Shown piece by piece: positions 34,451 through 46,380 of a DNA stretch of 64,000 nucleotides. How positions within the stretch are numbered: position 1 is the first letter of the stretch; each line of letters begins with the position of its first letter. The notes below the pieces were generated by a model. It had not been told where the DNA came from, made no database searches, and was given only the letters and a program-made list of their open reading frames with translations. The position numbers and the translations under genes were made by a program. The stretch is from positions 1,127,473 to 1,191,472 of the forward strand of contig VWZL01000658.1 of the NCBI GenBank assembly GCA_013396915.1, given 5' to 3'. This DNA is from Stercorarius parasiticus (taxonomy: Eukaryota > Chordata > Aves > Charadriiformes > Stercorariidae).

Positions 34451-35301
34451 CAAAATTTTACCTGACCAGATCATTCTCGAGAGGACCAATATTAGGCTAT
34501 GTACCAGCGAAGTCTGTTTTAATGAAAGAAATCTCTGTTTCCCATCTCTTCTCAGCTTGTGCAGGATAGTGCAGAAAATGAAAAATACTTTCAGTTTTGG
34601 GATGTCGGAATTGTATCTCTCATATCTTGGCAGACACATTGGAAGCTAATCATTTTGCTTAGCTGGCTCAAGTATTGCTTTCACCACTGGCCTTCTCTAA
34701 TTACTTCATATAATTTATGACACAGCCATTTGTAGGGCTGTAAGAAGTTAAGAGAGAAATATAAGCTTTTTTTAATTTCCCTCTGCAGTAGGGAAATAAT
34801 TTTTGCCATTTACTCTCCTTGTTTTGCCACCCACTCCATGCTTTACCAGCAAAGGATCTCGTTTCTTATTCCTCACAGGAGGATCGAGATCAAGGAGGTA
34901 AAAATCTTTCTCCTTTTAAATATATCAGGTTTTGACCTTCAGGTTAACATGTCCCGATAGAGCGGGCGCTGCGGGTGCCTAATGCATTGCCACTCTATTT
35001 CTCCTCCCACATACGTTACAGCACTTAGGGCCATTACAGCAGGCAGTATTGACCTTTGACACACCTTTTTGTCATTGACGTTTATTCTGCGATGTCTCTG
35101 CTGTTCATTTCCCCACCACCACCTTCAGAAGAATTACCGAGCACCCGAAGAGCAGGGGGTAAGCGGAGAGGATGCGCAGCCGATGCTGAGGTGACCAGCA
35201 GCGGCCCCGGCTGCTAACACCTCCCCGGCACCAGCAGCAGGGTCTCTGCAGTCCTAATTACTTTTGATGAAAGGCACAAAGCGCTTGAACCACCGCTCTT
35301 C

Positions 35302-35316
35302 TGTGTGTGTGTGTGA
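35302..35316. repeat. (TG)n microsatellite
   Basis: A short CTGTGTGTGTGTGTG run. Confidence 0.7.
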
Positions 35317-35759
35317 CTTCCGTCTTGATTATATTTCATATATTGTCTATAGGTATACACTCAGCGCTTGTCAGCATTCAAGTTGGACTCTTGTTTCAAA
35401 CAGAAACGTCAGCCGCTTATGTCAGGATGAAACCGGGTTTAGTCCTTGGCTGTGATTCTGCCTCCGTTGCACTGCCGCCCAGTGAGACACTGCACTGAAG
35501 CAAGACCTTTCCAACAGAAGTACCCCCCTAAATGCGACCTCTAAAAGGAATTTTGTTCAACTTGACGTGCCACTTCTTTTCTTTTTGTTGCTAGAAAGCT
35601 TGATACTCTGAGATAAAAGAATGCTGTTATATATTAAGTTTTAAAATTTTAAATTCATATTTTTTATTCATATGCTTATATAATTTAGTGTTATAGTTCA
35701 ACTTATTCTATCCACAAAATAATGAAATCAACATGTCTTTCTGAAGGGTTTTTACTTTT

Positions 35760-35830
35760 GTTCCGTTCAGATGGCCTGTACAGATCTCTACTACTGAGTA
35801 GTGGAACACTGAAGAACACTGATACGGACT
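35760..35830 (+). pseudogene. ICA1L: ICA1L relic: second coding exon (weak)
   Basis: The stretch reads FRS.QMACTDL, then a stop, then VVEH, a stop, and TLIR. The intact family has VFHSVQETCTELL.IIEKYQLRL. It lies at the expected place between two secure relics. Two in-frame stops are present. The match is short, so this is probable rather than sure. Confidence 0.45.
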
Positions 35831-35940
35831 TTATGGTACCACCGCAGTGACAAGTCTATTCTAGTTTGAGGCTGCTCTTCCTTTTTTCCTTCTTTTAGCA
35901 TTCCTATTATTTCAATAAATACTGAATCTGTAACATTAGG

Positions 35941-36104
35941 GATATATAGTCTCTCTCTAGATATATTTATATAGATATATATAGATATTTAGATAGAGAG
36001 AGTTTTTTTTTATATATAGTCTATATATTTATCTATAGATATAGATATAAATATGTAGACTATATATTTATATAGTCTATAATATGGGGATATATTAAAA
36101 TATT
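35941..36104. repeat. AT-rich palindromic microsatellite
   Basis: About 160 bases of TATA/GATA/CTCT units forming nested inverted repeats. Arms at 36013-36032 and 36047-36066 are 20 bases with one mismatch around a 14-base loop. CTCTCTCTA at 35951-35959 pairs with TAGAGAGAG at 35994-36002. Confidence 0.85.
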
Positions 36105-36789
36105 TATGGTTTCCTGAGGAAATCACTGCTTCAGATTGACCACTGAGAGATTAGGTTTCAGATTTCATGAAAAAATACATTAATGCCGAGTTTTCACAAA
36201 TAGAAGAAAACAAAGCCCTTTGTTAAATATTCGACCTAACTAGACTTTGCAGGGCCTATTACCGAAGTTATAATTGTAATGAAGGAAGAACTTTATAATC
36301 CTTGAAAACTTTAATGGCGCCTTACATTAAAAAAAAATAATTACAGATTAAAAAGGATTTTATGTCTTTCTAATTACAAATTTAAATGCTGGCATAACAG
36401 TATCTAATCGCAAGTGTGCTATTGATTATAAATCTCACAGCTTAACAGGACTACTAAGGTGGAAAGTTTATGGAAAAGAAGTTCCCCCTCCCTTGCACCT
36501 TTACCCCTTGATCCTTAAAAAGGAAAAACAAACAAACAAACAAACCCACCTTGGGATAGTAATATCAGTATTTTACAGATAGGCTAAGAACATTTGTGGG
36601 AAGTGGTTTGGAAATTAGAATTTAGAATTACATCACAACTGCATAGCCTTTCAAAATGCTGTCTGCTGTTCGTAATGAGCATTTCAAAAGTATTAAACAT
36701 TCAGAATTCTTTCAAAATACTTGTGAATATATACATAAAAACATATACATGTTCCCTCATATTAATTCTCAACTTTTTGCATTATTTTT

Positions 36790-36835
36790 TTATTCAGGGA
36801 ATTTTTTTTTATATATATCTCTCTCTCTCACACAG
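36790..36835. repeat. T / (TA)n / (TC)n low-complexity run
   Basis: A T-run followed by ATATATAT, TCTCTCTC and CACACA. Simple sequence. Confidence 0.75.
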
Positions 36836-37331
36836 ATACTGTAATTTTTTCTAAGCCTCCATAAGTCTCAAGAAAAAGAACAGAAAAATTTCCCTTTTTA
36901 AAATTCCTGGAAACAATACACTGCTAGGAATGCCTTCTTAAGCCCCAGAGTTCAATTAAAGACATTTAAGTAGAAAACCAGGAAAAAATATCAGATGTAA
37001 TAATACTGTAAAATATTCACCTTCGTCTTCCTTTGTAGCATGCCTACATATCCCTCAGCCACTTTTTCTTCACAACGCCCATCATTTCACCATTGTTCCC
37101 CATGAAGTCTGACACGGACATTAGTGACTCGTTTTTTAATTAATGCCTCCCCCAACCCCATGTACACCACATCTAACTGCAAATGTTGTCAAAACCTGAA
37201 GGTGTTTTATGCATCTTATCAGTTTGAACAACGTGCTTGTTCTGCCACCCCCGGAGTACTACTGATAAAAATAGCCAATAAATTGGAACTGCCACACATT
37301 TAATTTTTCAATTACTTCTTTCATTTTACAG

Positions 37332-37456
37332 CCATATCTGAGGAAGAAAATAAGCTAGGGCTCTTATTCGTGTTTCAGGCAGAGCAGGGTGCAAGTGAAG
37401 CTGGAAAAAGGAGAGACGTCAAGAAAAAGATTCTTCTTTCTTCTGCCCAGCAAAGG
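37332..37456 (+). pseudogene. ICA1L: ICA1L relic: third coding exon
   Basis: The acceptor CATTTTACAG is intact. The frame is open for 41 codons: ISEEENKLGLLFVFQAEQGA, SEAGKRRDVKKKILLSSAQQ, R. It aligns without gaps to ISEEENELGL..FQAE...AGK..D...K.L.SSA.QR of ICA1L. The donor AGG/GTTTCA is weak and a run of 21 T (37465-37485) follows. GKMM-type and GKAL residues of the family are replaced by charged residues, as expected for neutral drift. Confidence 0.85.
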
Positions 37457-37464
37457 GTTTCACC

Positions 37465-37485
37465 TTTTTTTTTTTTTTTTTTTTT
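37465..37485. repeat. Poly(T) tract
   Basis: Twenty-one T directly after the third ICA1L relic. It could mark the tail of an antisense retroposed piece, but no element body is recognisable. Confidence 0.8.
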
Positions 37486-37984
37486 AATACCCCCATTCAC
37501 TCAGGTAATGCACTGCTATCAATTCAATTGAAAGTATGATTCGGAGCATGTGCATTTATATGATGCAGGGGTATTAGGAGGAACACATGTCAAAAGCAAA
37601 AGCCATTTTATATCTGAAGAGAAAACCACTTCCCTGAACTCTGATCTAAGTGCAGTACAAGCTAGTGGGGGGGCGATGATCTGGTGATAAAAGGTAGCTC
37701 TACGCACCTCTCGTCATCCCCATCATCCAAGACAGTTCAGGCTGTGTGCCTGCTCTATTTCTTTCCCACACATCTTTCTCTTCTTCAGATCAGGCTACAC
37801 AACCACCTCAGACAGAATGCTGGTTAATATAAGCCCATCCACAGAGACATACGAAATCCAAAATTTCAGGCTGATAGGCTAACACTTGGCAAAGCCCTAT
37901 GCAGTTCTGCGGGAGGGATCCTACTGCTAAAGGGGCAACAACAATTAATAGCTGTTGTTACACACTCAAGTTATTATTGAGACA

Positions 37985-38310
37985 TTTTCAGTCAAAAGAT
38001 TGAAGGCGAGTTCAACACTACTGCTGGGTAGACATAGAATCATAAAGATATTGAATAAAACTGGCCCCAAAACTGAGCCCTGAGGGACACCGCCGGTGAC
38101 CGGCCGCCAAGAGAATTTCACCCCATTAATCACAACTCTCCGGGCACGGCCATCCAGCCAGTTTTTAACCCAGCGAAGCCAGTTTTTAACCCACTTGACT
38201 ATGCCATGATTCGCCAGCTTCTCCAGGAGAATGCTGTGGGGGACGGTGTCAAAGGTATACCCACACCTCGCTTTCAAAGCCAGATCCTTCACCCACTTGT
38301 CTACTGAGAG
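37985..38310 (-). mobile_element. CR1 LINE reverse-transcriptase fragment
   Basis: On the minus strand it encodes [20 protein letters not shown], then [18 protein letters not shown], then [20 protein letters not shown] and NIFM. This is the avian CR1 ORF2 reverse transcriptase near the PQGSVLGP motif; the YADD box is lost. [14 protein letters not shown] is duplicated by a 21-base tandem repeat at about 38161-38194. A dead fragment inside an ICA1L intron. Confidence 0.95.
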
Positions 38311-38833
38311 TTGGCGAGAGTGTCAGAGTCATTATTACTGTACGGCATTTTAATTCTATTTATATTCAGAATGCTGGGAATTCCACTAACTACTTACCCT
38401 TCGTGATCCCAGAGGTTTGCTCTGCCTCTTGACATAGAAGGTAGAGAGAAAACGGGCATCACCCGAGCCGAGCGTTTGCAGCGTTTGGGTGCACTCTTGG
38501 CCACGAGCAGGCAAACAGGTCCCCGTCACTGCTGTAAACATGGGGTTGCATTGATGAGGAACATGCCTCTCTGGAGCTTTTACACTTTGGGGCACAGAAT
38601 GGAAGAAAATCAACTTTACATACCAACTTTTAGCTCAGCATTTATTATTGTTCTTGCCATGTAGTAAGACGGCAATGAGACACAGCCTGTGTGCGAATGC
38701 TGATAAAAAAAATGAAGGCTGAAGTTCCAATTTTAACTATGCTGCAGGTACAGTCAGTCCCATGTTTCCACCGGAATATTCTGCTCACTTGGGATCTTAC
38801 GTATTTTACTAATTTTATGACTTTTACCTTCAG

Positions 38834-39004
38834 ATTGGCCCTTGTCTCCTTGGCAGGAACTACCAACGCTCAGCCATAGAACTACAATATCTGATACCCT
38901 CTGGAGCAAGCCTGTATGGAATAGAGAGGAGCATCACTGTGGATCAAAGATGATGCCAGGAGCTGTATCCTGGCAACTGCAAGCAAAGTGGGGAATTCTA
39001 AAAA
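38834..39004 (+). pseudogene. ICA1L: ICA1L relic: BAR-domain exon with stops and frameshift
   Basis: After acceptor TTACCTTCAG the exon opens with the RLAL..PL region, shortened. It continues TLSHRTTISDTL (family TFSQRAVSDTL), loses about five codons, then reads EQACME-stop-RGASLWIKDD (family MEQARTEYRGALLWMKDV). The stop TAG is at 38922-38924. A 1-base deletion near 38955 shifts the frame to QELYPGNCKQSGEF-stop-K (family QELDPDTLKQMEKFRK), with TAA at 38999-39001. The donor region still reads GTAAAC. Confidence 0.85.
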
Positions 39005-42000
39005 GTAAACTTTCACTCATCCATACAAGTACCATCAACACTAGAAGAAGTACTGGTTGCCAACAAGTTCACCATGATTTAAGTGAAGGCAAAGACATGT
39101 CATCTTAATACATTTCTTAGCTACTGATACCTATTGTATCTCATGAGCGGGCTCACCAAGCAAAACAAAACCAAAAGAATCTCCACACCGGGAGAACAAA
39201 AACCTATTGTTCCCTATATTTGTTATTAAAATAGAAGAATGTGTTTATCGCCACAAACGAGTCACCATAACAGGAACTGTGCAACAACTTTCCTGCTCAC
39301 GTAGATACTTGCCTTCCAGAAGTCTCTCCACTTTCTGTCTCTCCAGCAGCTGCTCTTTTAAGTGCTTTTTCTGAGCAAACAAAACCGCAAAGGAAAACTT
39401 AACTCTCTTTTCTGCCTGAAACACTCTCCCTCCAGGATGACACTGTAGTTACGTGCAAAGCGCGCAGAGTTAAAAATCTGTAAAAGAAAATGAATGAAAG
39501 TCAAAATGGCACGTCTACTGCCAGGTTACTGTACAAGATTACCTGCATATCTTCTGTATGCTTTCACCTTTAGGAAGTGAAAGGGTTATAATTACTATTC
39601 AGTATTTTTACACTTCTCTCCAATAGATGCCCGGTTTCCCTGGGACAGGCACATTCACCTTATTATGTAAGCACATAAAAAAAATACCTCGTAACAATGG
39701 AACATGTCCCAGTCCTACAGATTTCTAAGTTGGTTTGAATTTATAGATTCTCTAATGAGAAACCATTGCAGGTAGTATACTGTATAATAAGGAGCTAAGA
39801 CTGATCTCTGCTGTTGCATCTTCCAGTTTGCATGGGTTTAGATACAGGTGGCTGTAAGGGTTGTGAAGTTTGAGAAGCTGAAGGGGCGCCTGTCTCAAAG
39901 CGAACCTGCTGAAAGCCAGTCACTGTAACCTGTTGTCACATTCCCCGGCAGTCTATCGGGTACCTACCCCAGCACCAGATCACTCCTGCTCACCTGCCTT
40001 CCCCAGTCTCCCGTGACCGAGTATACAACTGACCATGGTGGGTACGGACCTGCTGCCTTTGTTTGTCTGTCTTCCGGAATGACCACTCCCGAACAGCACT
40101 CTTGCACAGATTGCTCATCTTTTTCGATGAAAGAGAGCAAATGCAACCATTTAAGAATTTCTTTTCAACTTTAAAAATAAAATCTGAAAAATTATGCAAA
40201 GCACCATAAGGAAAGGTTGATCCCTAATTCCTTGTCTTCCCCCAAGCAAGGAAAAGATTCCACACTTATTCATCACTCTTGAATCTTGCAATTAACCTTT
40301 TACCCAAAAATCACATGCACAAGTATCTGGACACGAGAACTGCATGCTCAGTAGTGAGTTTTCCAATTTTAGAACATATGAAGCTTTATGAAGACGTGGC
40401 TGTAATACTGGATTGTGTTTTTCAAGCTTGAGATACTTTGAATACTTTTTTTTTTTAAAAAACTGAATCAAACAGGAAGCCAGTTGTTTGAGATCCACGT
40501 ACTGTAGAACCAGACAGTTAAACAACAATGCAAACAGCAGCCAGCTGTGAATTTGTTCAATGACTTCTTTGCCTCCCTTTGAAACCTTTCTGCAAAATAG
40601 CTCAGCTCACATCCAAAGTCCTCGAACAGCCCACTTCCATCCATAGCATTCTGTTGCACAGGAGGTAAATATCTTCCATGCTAAGACAATGGCATTGTTA
40701 CAGATGCAAAGTTTCAGAACAGGAGGATGATCATTTAACCTAGAATTAAACAGCTGAAATGCGTTAAGCATGTTCAAGGCCATTCCCTGTGCTCATTTGC
40801 CAATCGATACTGAAGTATGAAACATTTATCTTCCTCCTCACTTTTTCCCCTTTTAAACCTCTTTGCCCGTATTGTATATTAAAATTCTACCTATAGAAGA
40901 GTATTTTTATAGAATTAAAAAACCATCTGATTAAATTAGTAAATGGCTATACAGCATTGTAACTTAGAAATGGAATCTTGTTAAGTGTGACCAAAATTTT
41001 GGCATATCATCGTCTTCCTGAGGAAATATAAACAGTCCCAGTGTTATGAAGTATAACCAGAATTTCCGTAACAGTTTCTAAACACATTATTGAAACTATT
41101 TTTACAAGCAGATACTTGAGAGAACGTCATCATTACATAGCTTGCACTGTACAAATCAATACATTGGAGAGACGGAACAATAGGTCATTGTGTTATTTCT
41201 TAAGAAGCATTTTTTTTCCCTAGTCATCACAGAAGTCTCCCTTAAACAACCCCACTGAAGAATGCAGAGAGAAGAAAGATGACATTTCCAGAAATATCAA
41301 TAAGTAAGCACCAAAAATAAGTTGGAGTCCAGAAGAATCATAAACATTCTGTACGTGTTTTATTAGGAAGGAAATAGCTGCTTCCCAGAATTCATAAAAA
41401 AGCCCAAAACCTAAAAAAAGACTATTTGCTGATTTCTAATCTTTTCCTTCAACTTGCAGTCTTTCATTTTTCTTCTTTTTCACCTTAGTTAAAACAGCAT
41501 AAGTATCATCTTCTTTCACATCACAACAGTGTTAAATTTCAGCGTTCCAGGTAGTATTATGTCACACGTGTAAATGATGACATATTCTTTAGTTTATATC
41601 TACTGAAAACCAGAAAATTTATATCTACGGAAAATACCAGAAACCAGTTACATACCCTCATAGTGGTAATCTCCTTTCCCTGATGTTAGTACCAAGTCAG
41701 AGGTATTTCCACTGAAGGAGCTGGAGGTGGCCAAATACAAAACCAGCAGGAGGGAGAGAGATGCAGGCTCTCCTTGCCGTACAGCATGTAGATGGCTTGC
41801 GATTTCAACAAAGCCTGCTTCATGAGCACTCTCCGATCAATTCATTCTTACTGTGTTCAGGTTAATCTCATTAAAGAAACTTCTGTCACAACAGAAGCTG
41901 GAATAGATAGGACACATGAATGTATAGCAATTTTCTGTCAATAAACTTGACACAATACCTCAGCAGTTAACACAGTCACCTTAACAGACAGAGGCACACC

Positions 42001-42064
42001 AGAAGGGCACTGCGCAGTGTCGATTCATCAACAGAGAAGCTACAGTGAAGCGAGATCTTTGCAG

Positions 42065-42160
42065 AAGGTGTGCCCAGACCGTTGTACCTATCATAATGCA
42101 GACCAAATGGATGGAAATACCCAGAAAGGCAAAGGAGCAGCAGTTTTATTATCACATATT
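42065..42160 (+). pseudogene. ICA1L: ICA1L relic: C-terminal BAR exon
   Basis: After acceptor GATCTTTGCAG the sequence reads KVCPDRC..., AD.QMDGNTQKGKGAAVLLSH. The family has [20 protein letters not shown] then CQKVDLLGASRCNMLSHSL. Shared points are KV at the exon start, D..MD, QK and LLSH, with several codons missing. A T-run follows. Position and phase fit, but similarity is lower than in the neighbouring relics. A further weak trace of the next exon may lie at about 42968-43050. Confidence 0.6.
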
Positions 42161-42248
42161 TTCTTTATTTTTTTTTTTTTTAGAAAACACATATTTTATC
42201 TTTTACTTGGTTAACTTAGTTAAGTTTTAACTTTCCTGTTTCTGCTAT

Positions 42249-42320
42249 TGTCCTGGTTTCAGCTGGGATAGAGTTAATTACACACTTGAAAGGCACCTGA
42301 GAGAGCTTTTCTATAGGCCT
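42249..42320 (+). mobile_element. Avian ERV LTR 5' fragment
   Basis: Begins TGTCCTGGTTTCAGCTGGGA then TAGAGTTAATT, a start shared by a widespread avian endogenous-retrovirus LTR family. Similarity fades after about 40-70 bases. No second LTR or internal genes seen, so at most a degraded solo LTR. Confidence 0.6.
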
Positions 42321-45300
42321 GAATACTACAGGTTAAGGTCCAGCACCACGGTGGTGTGGTAAAGAATGATTGCTGTATATGTTGGACCACCTCACCAGAA
42401 ATGCCAAGTAGTTCCCTCCAGACGCAGGGGCCCACATCTTAGAACTGGCCTTAGAACTGCAAAGCCCATGATTTATTGTTCCTTCTCCAAGCGCAACTCC
42501 ATCTCCCAGTTTTTGGCTGTCTTAGGGGGAGAGCTGCATGTGAGGGGTGACCACCCCCACCCCAGGGATGGAGCGGTAGGGTAGAGCTGGCACACATGAG
42601 AAACTGGCTGTTTTCACCTGATCCACACTTGGGAGGAAGGCAAAGAAAACAGCTTTGTTTTTATTCCAATTTCAATGGCAGCTGTCGGAAAGCTGCTCAG
42701 CAGTTTGGAATGTCAGAAGTAGTCCCTTTGGAGCTGGATTAGAGGGAGATGGAGGCAGCCAAGAGCACTAAGCAGATAGCTGTGTAATCATGGAGTAAAA
42801 CCTACTGCATATTCACAAATACAAAAAACTGTATTCTCTGCCACATATAGCTCATTCTCAAATCTTGCAACCAAACCCTAAACTAAACCTTTTCCGTAGG
42901 CTCGTCTAATCTGCTTTCACTAAGTAACCGGGTAACATACACTGGTACAACATCTCTAAAAATAAATCTGCCAGTCTCACTGGAGGAGAAACTACAATGT
43001 CTGCAAGCCAACAAAAATAATGACTTTTCATTCTACTTGAAGTTCAGGAAAAATATTCATGTTTGCCAAATAAAAAAACCGACAGAACTGATGGGAACGG
43101 AAAATGTTTTCATGCTGAAAGAGGATATTACAAACAATGGAGACTCAAAGTCAAATGTCTCATTATCCTTTTTAAAGGAACTTTCCAAAATTTAACACCC
43201 AATTTTTGCAAGAATGATGTAACCTTTAAACAATACTACTGTAAATACTTTGTCGTCTAACTTTTATATAATTATTTCTTTAAGAAATAATGATGGGACT
43301 GACCCACCCCATGCATACATATTTGTTCGAGAATTTTTTCTGGCCTGCTGGCTTTAATTTTCAGCTCTTCTGGCAGTGTTTTTTCAGCTCGGGCCTATTT
43401 TTATTTCTGGAGTTATTCCAGAAGTTCAGAAGACAGAAGTTCAAGTAAGAAACAATGTGCAGATAAACAAGCCTGATGATTCTCAGCTTTCTAGCCCAGA
43501 AAAAGGTAAGAAAATTCAAGAAACCAAATAAATGCCTTAAACATCTATACTCAGAATTGCTTTTTGACATTTCTTACTACTATTCTTCAGAAGAGAGGGT
43601 AGATGGAGCAGCTTTTCCATGAGATCAACCTTAATAAATACCCTAGGGTAGGGTAACAACAAGAAGCATCACATAAATCATTACTCCTCACCTGTAGCCC
43701 AGATGGTTTGAAAAACCCAACTGTCATGTACTGAAACATGTTAATGCCATTAACATTTTCCACACAAAGTGCTGGAAGAGGAGGAGGAGGAAGGGGTGTT
43801 TCAATTGCCAGACCATGAGTTGCACAACCTGAGATTCCAGCATACATTTTCAAATGCTTCCCCGTCAGAGGCACATGCGTTATAATCTTTTGCAAAAGAG
43901 AGGAACAGCTGGCTAATGCCTTACAGACGTACCCAATGTTAGGATGAATCAAACCAACTATGGCTTAAAATGTCCAAATACAGCTACAGAGAGCAAAAAC
44001 TTTGCTCTCTCCACTGTGTAGTGGCCGTCAAACTAATTCTATGCTACTGGCAGAACTAGTTACTCCAAAGCACGAAAAAATTTCTAAAGACCCTGGACTT
44101 TCAAATGAGAACATGCACTCATTTAAGAAATGCCATCTGAAATCCAGTAACAACCAAATGAAAACTTCATTACTTACAGAAATTAATTTTTCTTCCTGAA
44201 AGTAGGTTATACTGCAGTTATCTGAATAAGTTTACACATAAAGACATTACATCCCACTGTCCTACTTTATGCATTGTGAAGTTTTGCAGGAGAGAAGACA
44301 ACTAGAGAACTAAAGGAAGAGAAGTAAAATTCTGTTATGTATTAGCAACTAGAAAATTGAAATAGGACAATATATGCTAATAATACTCCAGGAATCTGTA
44401 TCCCTTGAAGTAATGATTCTTTCGGTACTGGAGAGATCATCCAGCGAAATGAAAATACAAGTCTTCAAGGTACGCAGCCATCTCAGGAGTCAATCACCTG
44501 ATCAGAAAGCAAAGCCAGCTCCTCTGGCTTCCTATCTTCACAGTGCTGAAAATGTCAGGATTAAGTATCTGCAAAATACCATAGGCTCGTGACCATTTTC
44601 TGCAGGAAAGATGGGTCTTGCTTCCACTGAAAACAACAGCAAGCAAAATGATTCGGCCTAAAATTACTGTAGTGTTATTAGGGACAAATCTACATGACCA
44701 AGCAATCGTGATAGGGCACAGCAACGCTTGCACCATTCAGACCCTAACCGCATGCTGAGAGGAAGGTCAAAATATTCAGAGGCAAATTCAGCCGCTGCAG
44801 ATGGGGAAGCTGCTCAGTCACCACATAACCTGAGACACACAGAGGCACAGACCTCTCCGCACCCTCAGCATCTGCCACTCCACTGCTGACTAACACAACC
44901 ACGTGTGGGCCGCCCTATTCTCCAGGAACAGGACCGCATCTTTTCAAACACTTTTGAAAAATTTGTTTGGTTCAGGATTTTGTAGTTTGAATGCACACTC
45001 TTCAAACGTACATTTTAAAATACCCATCCAGGCTGCTTCTCCTAGACTGTTAAATGTAAAAGAAAATAAGATTCAGAAATAGGCTTGGATTGAAGAGATT
45101 AAACTGAATTCTTGTAGACTTTCCAGTAAATCCACTAAAAAAATAAATTTTAAAACTTGGGCGATATTGTCTTGCATGCAACAAATATAGGTGTAGTGTT
45201 CTTTAAATCTGTATCAGTGCTTTAGCCAAAAGCAAAAATAAAATGAACCATCTCTAATTCTGACAATAATTGTAGGTCTTGTTGTACAGCATGTTTTTAA

Positions 45301-46267
45301 GCGTGAAATATGCAGTATCCAGCACTACACAAAAATCAGAAGAGGACAATACCTGATGCAGTTAGTGCTGTGTACTTGGACAGTATTTCCTTGAGCTGCT
45401 CAAAGGAAAGACAAAATCCAAACAACTGGAATAAGTGCTAATTTATAACAACTGCATCACCACAGTGTAGCCTGTGTCTTGTACTGGATCTAATAGCTCT
45501 TATTTTACAGCACCCTAAGCTTGTAGCTGATCTCCAATTCATTACTTCTCAAAAAGTTAATCAGCAAAAGTGATAACAACATCTGAATTTCCGATGGAAA
45601 AATAAACCAAACACATGACCTCAAGTCCTACCGTCCTTTTAGGCTCCTGTTACTTGAGAAGTTACCACAAATGCATTTTTGTCTGTCAAAGGTGAACCAC
45701 ATTTTGCATTTCAAAGTGAAAGCACTAGACACTACAGTGTTAGACAGCAGTACCACACTCTTGGCACAGGGAGAGAATTTGTTCTATACTTTGCATACTC
45801 CAAGTTCCATTAGTGCCAGAAAACATGCCAGTAAGAGAAGAGAAAAAAGTAACATAAACACTGTTATCACACAGTATTTGACTCTGGCTGTACTCAGTCT
45901 CACGTTAGAGAACTCATGCTGAGGCAGGGAGAGAAGATTTAAGCAGATTGTGTTCTATATTGGATTATGAAATATTTTTTTGTAAGAAACACTAACAGTT
46001 TCCACTTCAGTAAGTCCCTAATTACAGATCATCTGTAACGTACTTTAAGTCGCATTCAACTTGTGAAGCAACTCATCTCCCACCTCATTGCACATACCAA
46101 TCAATTCAAGTCAGGGCAGCATTTCTGGTTTGTTGAGAGACAAGAAAACACTTCAGTTATTGTTTGTTTGCCTACAGAAATATCCTGAGGTTAAATTTAA
46201 GTATTTTATTATTTTAAAAGGTCTAATTAGATTTAACAAAAATATTACTTCATTTTCTTTTTTCTAG

Positions 46268-46380
46268 CTGTTCAGAACATGACTGAAGCCGTATCAACAT
46301 GGTTCAGTCTTTTTGCAGATCTGGATCTGCTTTTGAATCCAGATGCCACTGGATATTCAGCAGAGGAATTCCTTAATAGA
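46268..46380 (+). pseudogene. ICA1L: ICA1L relic: last exon
   Basis: After acceptor TTTTTTCTAG it reads VQNMTEAVSTWFSLFADLDL, LLNPDATGYSAEEFLN, closely matching the ICA1/ICA1L C-terminus WF.LFADLDPLSNPDA.G....ELLNA. The conserved P and S of DPLSNPD are both L here. The family's stop directly after LNA is gone; the frame runs on into unrelated sequence (RVIQWANIYG) for about 26 codons. Confidence 0.85.

Larger units (their letters stand above)
32204..46380 (+). pseudogene. ICA1L: ICA1L unitary pseudogene (exon relics in order)
   Basis: ICA1L normally encodes an ICA69-type arfaptin-homology (BAR) protein linked to PICK1 and vesicle trafficking. Here only relics are found, all on the plus strand and in gene order: 32204-32338 (first coding exon), 35760-35830 (weak), 37332-37456, 38834-39004, 42065-42160, and 46268-46380 (last exon). 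Diagnostic matches are NEDEYVATSDGELDATLE, ISEEENKLGL..FQAE, SDTL..EQA..RGASLWIKD and WFSLFADLD..NPDATG. Lesions include a start codon changed to ACC, about 8 codons missing, a donor GT changed to AT, TAG and TAA stops with a 1-base deletion in the BAR exon, and loss of the terminal stop. Introns are preserved, so this is not a processed copy. The position between WDR12 and FAM117B is where mammals keep ICA1L, so this is the original locus. Confidence 0.88.

Noticed and set aside
37966..38292. 108-codon minus ORF as a host gene
   Set aside because: It is a CR1 reverse-transcriptase fragment, not a host gene, and too short to be active.
43381..43505. Plus-strand open stretch ending in a perfect donor (AAAAAG/GTAAGA), considered as a middle ICA1L exon
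   Set aside because: Contains QINKPDDSQLSSPEK, faintly like the low-complexity middle of ICA1L, but that region is too variable to support the call from memory.
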